This document shows, piece by piece, positions 58,507-64,000 of a DNA stretch of 64,000 bases. Each line of letters opens with the position of its first letter. Within the stretch, counting starts at the first letter, position 1. Origin of the DNA: Streptomyces justiciae (GTDB taxonomy: Bacteria; Actinomycetota; Actinomycetes; Streptomycetales; Streptomycetaceae); contig NZ_JADDXU010000015.1 in assembly GCF_015163075.1 (NCBI RefSeq), forward strand, positions 62,001 to 126,000, given 5' to 3'. The notes below the pieces were generated by a model that was not told where the DNA came from, searched no databases, and worked only from the letters and a program-made list of their open reading frames with translations. The position numbers and the translations under genes were made by a program.

Positions 58507-58724
58507 CGTGCCGCCCGCGTGCCGGTGCCGTGGGTGTGCGGGTCCACGGGCCGCTCCGCCGTGGGCAGGTGGGCGACGACGAGCCGGTAGGAGTCGGTGA
58601 CGAGTTCGTCGACCAGCTTCTTGTCGACGTCTTCCCGGCCCTCCAGAGTGATCCAGTGCCTGTGGGGTCCGGGTAGTTGCTCCGCGCAGTCGGCGGCGGT
58701 CTTGTGCGGGGTCGGGCCGTTCAT
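58503..58724 (-). CDS. Half-length MmcQ/YjbR paralogue
   Basis: The product has 73 residues from ATG 58724. Its central text PHRHWITLEGREDVDKKLVD and ELVTDSYRLVVAHLP aligns with the C-terminal half of the neighbouring MmcQ protein (KRHWISLGAGPGITERLVTD). The N-terminal half of the fold is missing and replaced by MNGPTPHKTAADCAEQLPG. It overlaps the full-length gene by 4 nt. It looks like a partial tandem duplicate that is still translated or a genuine single-unit variant. Confidence 0.6.
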   Translation of the reverse strand: MNGPTPHKTAADCAEQLPGPHRHWITLEGREDVDKKLVDELVTDSYRLVVAHLPTAERPVDPHTHGTGTRAAR

Positions 58725-59373
58725 GGGGCGAGCCTTGTCGGGTGGTGACGGACTGTGGCATCGAAGGGGGCGCAGGGCGCGCCGCGCGAGCGCGGCGGCA
58801 CGTCCCATCCTTGCGTCGAAGCCGACGGGAATGGCGGTAGACCGCGGACACATGATGGTCGACGGGCGACACTCCGAGCCGAGTGGCCAGGCTGGACCCG
58901 CTGCGGTTGCGCTGTACGTTTCCAGCCCCCGGTCGGCAACCGTACGGCCTGGAGGTGAAGACCGTCGAGGACTTCTCCGTCCAGCACTGCGACTGGCCGT
59001 GGAACCCGCCCCGTCCGGGCCATGCCACCGTCCCCTACCTCATCGCGGTCACCGAGGGCGAACTGCGGCACGACGTCGACCGTGTCACGCGGGCCGTCGC
59101 CCCGGCCAGTGGCTGTGGTGGGTCCCGCGCACGCGGCGGCTTGCGGTGGGTGGCGAACACCGGGCCGCGCGCTGTGCTCCGGCTTTCAGTCCGGCCACCG
59201 AGTCCGGCCCGTCAGTCGTTTGCCGCACCGCTGCTGCTCGCCCCGTCGGCAGCTGACACGGCCGCGCGTGAGTCGGGGTGCTCAAGTGGACGGTCGTTCT
59301 CCTCGGGTGTGCCGCGGGTCCGCGAATCGTGCCGCGGGGGCCGCGGACGTGTTGGCCTGTCGTGGTTGGAGGG
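58725..59373. other. Long intergenic stretch with a possible coding relic
   Basis: A plus frame at about 58945-59110 (LEVKTVEDFSVQHCDWPWNP, then GHATVPYLIAVTEGELRHDV) has strong third-position GC bias and reads like protein. It lacks a start and the flanking frame decays. No family is recognised. I regard it as a relic of a lost gene. The remaining bases show no signal. Confidence 0.4.
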
Positions 59374-61623
59374 TCAGGCGGGGAGAGCCTCGATGCGGGC
59401 GGGCACGTGTTTGTGCCAGGGGACGCCGGCGATGGGGTCGCGCCTGCGCAGGTCGGTGAGGGTGTTGAGGGCGACGCCGGTGCGTTCGGTTTCGCCGTTG
59501 CCGGTGGGCAGATCGAGACCGAAACCGTTGGGCAGGGCGGCGTGTCCAGCCTGCATGCGGTCGTCGATCTCGACGGTGGCGTTTGCGGTGCCGCGCTCGG
59601 TGGTGATCCGGGCGGGCGCCCCGTTGTCGAGTCCGAGCTGCTCAGCGTCGTGCGGGCTGATGCGCAGGGTGCCGCCCTTGTCGCGCAGGCGCCAGGTGGT
59701 GTCGCGAATGATGGTGTTCGCGGTGAACGCACGCCGCTGGCCGGCGGCCAGGACGATCGGGAACTCCTCGGTGGTGTGGACGGCCGGAGTGGTGTCCAGT
59801 TCGGCGTGCAGGTCGAGCAGTTCGGGGATGGGCAGCGGAATGCGCTGGCCGGGATGAGGCACGTAGCCCCAGGCGTCGTCGTACTCGTCCTCTGTGAAGA
59901 CGACTCCGGAACGGCCCTTGAGGATCGCTTCGAACAGGGCTTCTGCGTCGCCGTGCCCGGCGCGGCGCATGGCCTTGGGGTACTCCTTGGCGATGCGCTG
60001 GCACAGCGCCCACAGCACAGCGGCGGAGCGGGCACCGTCGGGCAGGGTGGGGCCGAGGGTTTCGTACAGCAGATACGGGGCCAGTTTGATGGTGCTCTTG
60101 TCGAGGACAGCCAGGGCGGCGAAAGCGAGTTTGTACGGAGTGCGGCCGAGGCGGGCCGCGGTGCGAAGCAGGGAGAGGTGGCTACGGGGGACGGCGCCGA
60201 GTTCCCGGACCAGGCGGGCGTAGATCTCGGGTTCGGTCAGCGTGCCGGGCAGTGGGTCGAGAACGGGGGCACGCAGGTGGAAGGTGTTGTGCGGGAACTC
60301 GAAGGTGAAGAAGGTCGCTTCCCACTTCTCGTACTGGGACGCGGCCGGCAGCACGTAGTCGGCCTGGCGCCCGGTCGCGGTCAGCGCGATGTCGATGACG
60401 ACGACCAGGTCGAGCTTGTCGAGGGCCTTGGCGAAGGCGGCGGAGTCGGCAAGGGAGTGCGCCGGGTTGGATGACTCGATGACCATCGCCCGGAACCGGT
60501 CGGGATGGTCGTTGAGGATCTCCTCGGCGATGACGTTGCAGGGCACCAGGCCGCCGGGCATCCGCGCGCCGATGACGGGGGTGCGGCGCGGGCGGGTGCT
60601 GTAGCGGGCGAGCGGTACGACCCACGAGTGCGGCTGCATCGCGCCCTGCTTGCCGAAGTTGCCGGTCAGCAGCCAGATGAGCTTGTTGAGGTAGGAGACG
60701 AGGGTGCTGTTGGGGCCCTGCTGAACGCCCAGGTCCTCGTACGTGGAGACGCTGGAGGCGGTTGCGATCCGGCGGGCCGTCGTGCGCAGGAGTTCCTCGT
60801 CCAGTCCGCACGTGGCGGCACAGTGAGCGACGTCCACAGCCTTCAGCCGCTCGAGTACGGTTGCCGCCCCGGTCGTGTGGGTGTCGAGGAAGGCGTGGTC
60901 GACAAGATCCTCCTGGACCAGGACGCCGAGGATGCCCGACAGGCACCAGGCGTCGGTTCCGGGCCTGAGCTGCAGGTGGATGTCGGCGAGGTCGGCGGTC
61001 TCGGTCCGCACCGGATCAATGACGATCATGGTGCGGGCGGGGTCCTTGGCGATGTCCTTGAGCACGGTGCGGGCGCGGGAAACCCCGTGGGTCTGCCAGG
61101 GGTTCTTGCCGATGAAGACCGAGACCTCGGCGTTCTCGAAGTCCCCCACGGTGTGACCGCCGGTCAGGTGGGCGTCGACGAAGCCTTCGCCGGTCTTCTC
61201 CTGGGCCAGGGGGTTGGAGCGGTAGCGGGCGCCCAGTGCGCCCATCAGGGCGCCGCTGTAGGCGCCGCCGAGGTGATTGCCCTGGCCTCCGCCGCCGTAG
61301 AAAAAGATCGACTTGCCGCCGTGGGTGTCGCGCACCGACTTGAGGCGGGCGGACATCTCCCGCACGGCGGTGTCCCAGTCGATGGGGGTGAAGCTGCCGT
61401 CTGCCTCTCGGCGCAGAGGCGTGGTCAGGCGGTCCACACCGTTCTGGTAGTGGTCAAGACGCAGGGCCTTGTTACAGGTGTAGCCGCTGGTGGCGACATG
61501 TTCCTTGTCGCCACGGATCTTTGCGAAGCGCCGGCCGTCGGTCTGGATCTGGATGCCGCAGTTGTTCTCGCACAGAATGCACGCGGTCTTGTGCCAACTG
61601 GCAGTGTCGGCCTGGTCGGTCAT
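59374..61623 (-). CDS. Molybdopterin-dependent oxidoreductase (DMSO reductase family)
   Basis: The product has 749 residues from ATG 61623, 7 nt after GAGGAGA. The N-terminal [4Fe-4S] ligands are Cys15, Cys18, Cys22 and Cys50 (ACILCENNC ... YTC). The core continues with the molybdopterin-binding IGKNPWQTHGVSRAR and SSNPAHSLADSAAF segments and the C-terminal dinucleotide domain HDAEQLGLDNGAPARITTER. No twin-arginine signal is present, so it is cytoplasmic. The substrate is unknown. It follows an enoyl-CoA hydratase and a TetR gene on the same strand. Confidence 0.92.
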   Translation of the reverse strand: MTDQADTASWHKTACILCENNCGIQIQTDGRRFAKIRGDKEHVATSGYTCNKALRLDHYQNGVDRLTTPLRREADGSFTPIDWDTAVREMSARLKSVRDTHGGKSIFFYGGGGQGNHLGGAYSGALMGALGARYRSNPLAQEKTGEGFVDAHLTGGHTVGDFENAEVSVFIGKNPWQTHGVSRARTVLKDIAKDPARTMIVIDPVRTETADLADIHLQLRPGTDAWCLSGILGVLVQEDLVDHAFLDTHTTGAATVLERLKAVDVAHCAATCGLDEELLRTTARRIATASSVSTYEDLGVQQGPNSTLVSYLNKLIWLLTGNFGKQGAMQPHSWVVPLARYSTRPRRTPVIGARMPGGLVPCNVIAEEILNDHPDRFRAMVIESSNPAHSLADSAAFAKALDKLDLVVVIDIALTATGRQADYVLPAASQYEKWEATFFTFEFPHNTFHLRAPVLDPLPGTLTEPEIYARLVRELGAVPRSHLSLLRTAARLGRTPYKLAFAALAVLDKSTIKLAPYLLYETLGPTLPDGARSAAVLWALCQRIAKEYPKAMRRAGHGDAEALFEAILKGRSGVVFTEDEYDDAWGYVPHPGQRIPLPIPELLDLHAELDTTPAVHTTEEFPIVLAAGQRRAFTANTIIRDTTWRLRDKGGTLRISPHDAEQLGLDNGAPARITTERGTANATVEIDDRMQAGHAALPNGFGLDLPTGNGETERTGVALNTLTDLRRRDPIAGVPWHKHVPARIEALPA

Positions 61624-61719
61624 GTGATTTCTCCTCGTCAACACCGCCAACCGTTGTGGCGTGAGAGCCCGCAGCCCGGGGGTAGGGCGGCGGCGGGTGG
61701 GGAGGTACGGACCGTGAGG

Positions 61720-62391
61720 TCAGCCCATGGGATTGGTGGTGTCGCGCAGCGTGGCCAGGGCAGGGGCGTACATGCGGGCCTTGATGGTGCCGAGGGTGTC
61801 GCAGGCCTTGTTCACCTGCGCCTGGGCGATCTCGATCGCGGTGGAGCGTACGGCGTCCTCGCTGACCGCCTGGTCGACGATGCCGGCGGCCGCGGCGTCG
61901 GCGCCGCCGTAGCGGCGGGCGGTGAGCATGGCCGCGTGGGCGGTCTGCGGCGACAGTCGGGACTGGATGAGCGCGGCCATGCCGGGGGTGAAGGGGATGT
62001 TGATGTCCGCTTCGGGCAGGCACCAGTAACCGCGGTCGGCGCGCATCACGCGGAAGTCGTGGGCGAGGGAGAACATCGCGCCGGCGGCGAAGGTGTGCCC
62101 CTGCAGCGCGGCCACCGTGATGACCGGCAGCGACAGCATCCGCGCGAACAGTTCGTGGACCGAGACGACGTAGTCCTGGTGCTGGTCGGCGTGGGCGAAC
62201 AGCCACTCCAGGTCGAGGCCGTTGGAGTAGAACTTGCCGGTGGCCGCGGTGACCAGGGCGCGAGGGCCCTCCGCCTTCTCGACCTCGTCGAGCGCGGCAC
62301 CGACGGCAGTGATCCAGTCAGGGTGGAAGCGGTTCTCGTCGTCCCCGAGGTCGAGTACGAAGACACTTTCCTGGCGGTCGAGAGTGGGCAT
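61720..62391 (-). CDS. Enoyl-CoA hydratase/isomerase family protein
   Basis: The product has 223 residues from ATG 62391 after AGGAGA. A crotonase fold is evident from the oxyanion loop SNGLDLEWLF, then VAALQGHTFAAGAMFSLAHD, and YWCLPEADINIPFTPGMAAL. The catalytic glutamate is conserved in LPEADI, as in enoyl-CoA isomerases. It acts on acyl-CoA thioesters. Its position between TetR and a molybdoenzyme suggests a shared catabolic route for an acyl-CoA or aromatic compound. Confidence 0.88.
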   Translation of the reverse strand: MPTLDRQESVFVLDLGDDENRFHPDWITAVGAALDEVEKAEGPRALVTAATGKFYSNGLDLEWLFAHADQHQDYVVSVHELFARMLSLPVITVAALQGHTFAAGAMFSLAHDFRVMRADRGYWCLPEADINIPFTPGMAALIQSRLSPQTAHAAMLTARRYGGADAAAAGIVDQAVSEDAVRSTAIEIAQAQVNKACDTLGTIKARMYAPALATLRDTTNPMG

Positions 62392-62451
62392 GGGGTTCTC
62401 CTGGGTGCGGTGGGATGGAATGCGCGCCACGCCTGTGGCAAGTGGCGCGGC

Positions 62452-63039
62452 TCAGGGACGGCGAGGCAGGGTGAGGGCCAGCAGTTCGTGGATCTCGGCT
62501 GCGGCTGCCTCGAGTGGGGCGGTGCTCTCTTCGGCCCGGCACATGATCACCGCGCCTTCGACCGCGGCGATGATGAACGCGGCCAGTCGTCTGCTGCGCT
62601 CCTCCGGCAGACCGTTTTTCAGGAACAGGCCGGCGAGGGCGTACTGCCAACGGGCGAACACGGCCGCCGCTGAGCGGGCCAGCTGCGGCGCGTCGTCGTT
62701 GGTCTCCACGGCCACCGCCACGATCGGACAGCCGCTGCGGAAGTCGCTGTCGACGAGCCGTTGACGCCAGAGCCCGAAGAACGCGTCGATCGCCGCCAGC
62801 GCGTCATCGGCCTGCATGGCGGCGTCGATCAGTCCCGCGATGAAGTCACCCGCGAGCGCGACCGCCTCGTTGATGAGCTGCGCTCGCCCGTCTGGGAAGT
62901 GGTAGTAGACCGAGCCGCGCGGGGCGTCGCTGTGAGCGAGTACCCGGTCGATGCTCGTGGCGCTGGCCCCGTACTCGCTCAGCAGCGCGGCGGCACTGAG
63001 CACCATGCGGTCCCGGCTGCCGCCCTTGCGTGGGGTCAC
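62452..63039 (-). CDS. TetR-family regulator (LmrA/YxaF type)
   Basis: The product has 195 residues from GTG 63039, with GAGGTGAT about 6 nt upstream inside a short leader ORF. The helix-turn-helix reads RMVLSAAALLSEYGASATSI, DRVLAHSDAPRGSVYYHFPD. The C-terminal domain (RSGCPIVAVAVETNDDAPQL) is the LmrA/YxaF-like pocket. It likely represses itself and the downstream hydratase and molybdoenzyme genes, acting at the palindrome near 63151. Confidence 0.9.
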   Translation of the reverse strand: MTPRKGGSRDRMVLSAAALLSEYGASATSIDRVLAHSDAPRGSVYYHFPDGRAQLINEAVALAGDFIAGLIDAAMQADDALAAIDAFFGLWRQRLVDSDFRSGCPIVAVAVETNDDAPQLARSAAAVFARWQYALAGLFLKNGLPEERSRRLAAFIIAAVEGAVIMCRAEESTAPLEAAAAEIHELLALTLPRRP

Positions 63040-63104
63040 GCCGCCATCACCTCGCGGATGGCGAGCTGTGTGCGCGCACCCGTGGCGCGTGCCCGTTCGA
63101 ACAT
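63036..63104 (-). CDS. 22-residue leader ORF coupled to the TetR gene
   Basis: ATG 63104 follows AAAGGA (63118-63113) with 8-nt spacing. It encodes MFERARATGARTQLAIREVM AA (22 residues) and ends at a TGA that overlaps the TetR GTG as GTGA. The good ribosome site and exact overlap suggest that translation of the regulator depends on this leader, or that it is a separate small peptide. It is too short for family assignment. Confidence 0.5.
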   Translation of the reverse strand: MFERARATGARTQLAIREVMAA

Positions 63105-63150
63105 GCCCTGTGTCCTTTCGTGCCTGCGGCGAAGCATCAAGCGACGTGTC

Positions 63151-63162
63151 TACTAGTCAGTA
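63151..63162. promoter_or_regulatory. TetR-type operator upstream of the TetR/hydratase/molybdoenzyme genes
   Basis: TACTAGTCAGTA contains TACT and AGTA as complementary arms around AGTC. It lies about 50 nt upstream of the leader ORF in an AT-richer patch (CAGTAACTTAAGGTAG). Sites with an ACTAGTCAGT core are common for LmrA-like TetR regulators. Confidence 0.5.
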
Positions 63163-63419
63163 ACTTAAGGTAGATGGCATAGAGCATGCAAGGGGTTGTT
63201 CGTCGCGGACCGCGGCGGGCACGTAGGTGCCCTGCACCCTGTCCTCGGCCTGCCCGAGGGGGTCGGGGCCGTCGGGCCGGGATGCAGGCGGAGTCGTTGC
63301 ACCCCCGACGCCGGCCCCATCGCCGGCCCGCCAGGAGCCGCCTGCCGAGGACCGCCCGTGGAGGATCGGGCAGCGCGGGCCCGGGCCGGCGCTCGCCACG
63401 AGTCAGCAGCCGTCCGCCC

Positions 63420-63890
63420 TACGACCAGGGCCGGGTGGTCACCGCGATGCTGCAGGCCGGCTGGAGCGCCGAGCAGCTGCGCCATGTGATCACCGGCCGC
63501 CCGCTGCCGGAGCGGATCCGTACCTCCGTCGGCGCGATCGTCGCCGCCCGCCTGCGCTCCGCCCAGCTCTACCCGCCCCCAGCCACCGCCACCGACAGCA
63601 CCGGCCGACAGGAGGCGATCGCGTGGACCGGGCAGTGCTCAACGCCATCCGCCGCTGACCGCACGGTCGAAGAAGCGATCACCTACCGGGCGCTGGTGGA
63701 GTGCTCGGGCTGCGGCAGGCCCGGCACCGCACCCGGCGAGGACCTCTGCCTGGCCTGCCTGAACTGGCCGCCATGCCAAACCTGCCCCGGCCCCACACCC
63801 CGCCGAGCCCACCCCGACGGTGACGGCTGCTGCTCGACCCGCACCCCCGGCCTGACCGCGACCGACCACCTGAAAGCGACTTCGTCATGA
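63420..63890 (+). pseudogene. Probable truncated zinc-ribbon/HTH protein of actinobacterial mobile elements
   Basis: Protein-like text starts near 63415 (YDQGRVVTAMLQAGWSAEQL, then VGAIVAARLRSAQLYPPPAT). It ends with a cysteine-rich segment (ECSGCGRPGTAPGEDLCLAC). The upstream 70 codons of the same frame are arginine/proline-rich and not coding in character. This arrangement resembles replication-initiation or helix-turn-helix proteins of integrative Streptomyces plasmids that end in a zinc ribbon. It lacks a convincing start and is probably a 3' fragment. Bases 63891-64000 show nothing supported. Confidence 0.45.
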
Positions 63891-64000
63891 CCGACGCGCC
63901 GCGTACGCCACCGCCAACTGCACCCGGGGCAGCCCCTGCGCCCCTTCGTCGGTGATCCGCGGCGGTGGCAGAAGGAACAGTCCCGCGTGCTGCCAAGCGC

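Noticed and set aside
1..64000. tRNA, rRNA and CRISPR arrays
   Set aside because: I saw no cloverleaf T-arm motifs in intergenic DNA, no rRNA-like text and no regularly spaced direct repeats. Covariance-model searches were not possible.

Overview
The window reads as a piece of a Streptomyces-type actinomycete chromosome. GC content is very high, codon third positions are almost all G or C, GTG starts and 4-nt GTGA gene overlaps are frequent, several start codons look leaderless, and many genes belong to families best known from Streptomyces (SapA-like, SCO6745, SCO2400, DUF6281, sector-typical SDR and MerR proteins). Remnants of at least six transposase families and several decayed genes suggest an accessory region such as a chromosome arm. 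I saw no tRNA, rRNA, CRISPR array, intact insertion sequence or complete prophage.

0-20 kb: the tail of an MFS exporter; a MerR regulator with a short-chain dehydrogenase (SDR) behind a MerR-type operator; an FAD monooxygenase; an overlapping pair of SUKH and DUF1963-like proteins (both known as immunity-protein folds); a decayed prenyltransferase-repeat gene; small membrane and hypothetical genes; a fused PepSY/histidine-kinase relic; a methyltransferase; a secreted SapA-like protein; an SCO6745 protein; a second histidine-kinase tail; a large secreted BNR-repeat protein and a convergent lipoprotein.

20-48 kb: genes with nuclease, protease-like or NTPase-TPR architecture are interspersed with transposase relics. 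They include a PD-(D/E)XK protein with a zinc ribbon, a second MerR/SDR module, a membrane-linked Mrr-like nuclease, a TPR protein broken by a single-base frameshift, and an operon of three overlapping genes headed by a 1,788-residue TPR-CHAT protein (His-Cys dyad visible) followed by a cysteine-rich protein and a membrane protein. An MscS/CmpX-like channel, a hydrolase with its TetR regulator, an MMPL transporter facing an MprAB-like two-component system, and a membrane-anchored NB-ARC-TPR protein follow. The CHAT operon is the best candidate for an undescribed system.

48-64 kb: mostly metabolic and secreted functions. These are an SDR / DUF2255 / zinc alcohol dehydrogenase cluster divergent from an XRE-MmyB regulator; a small gene whose leaderless start is separated from its reading frame by a CA-repeat; a metzincin protease with a DUF6281 lipoprotein; an SCO2400 protein; a DHFR-like reductase; RarA; MmcQ-like proteins in tandem; and a run of leader ORF, TetR regulator, enoyl-CoA hydratase and molybdopterin oxidoreductase.

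All functional statements are homology judgements made by eye from motifs and remembered family sequences. No database search was run.
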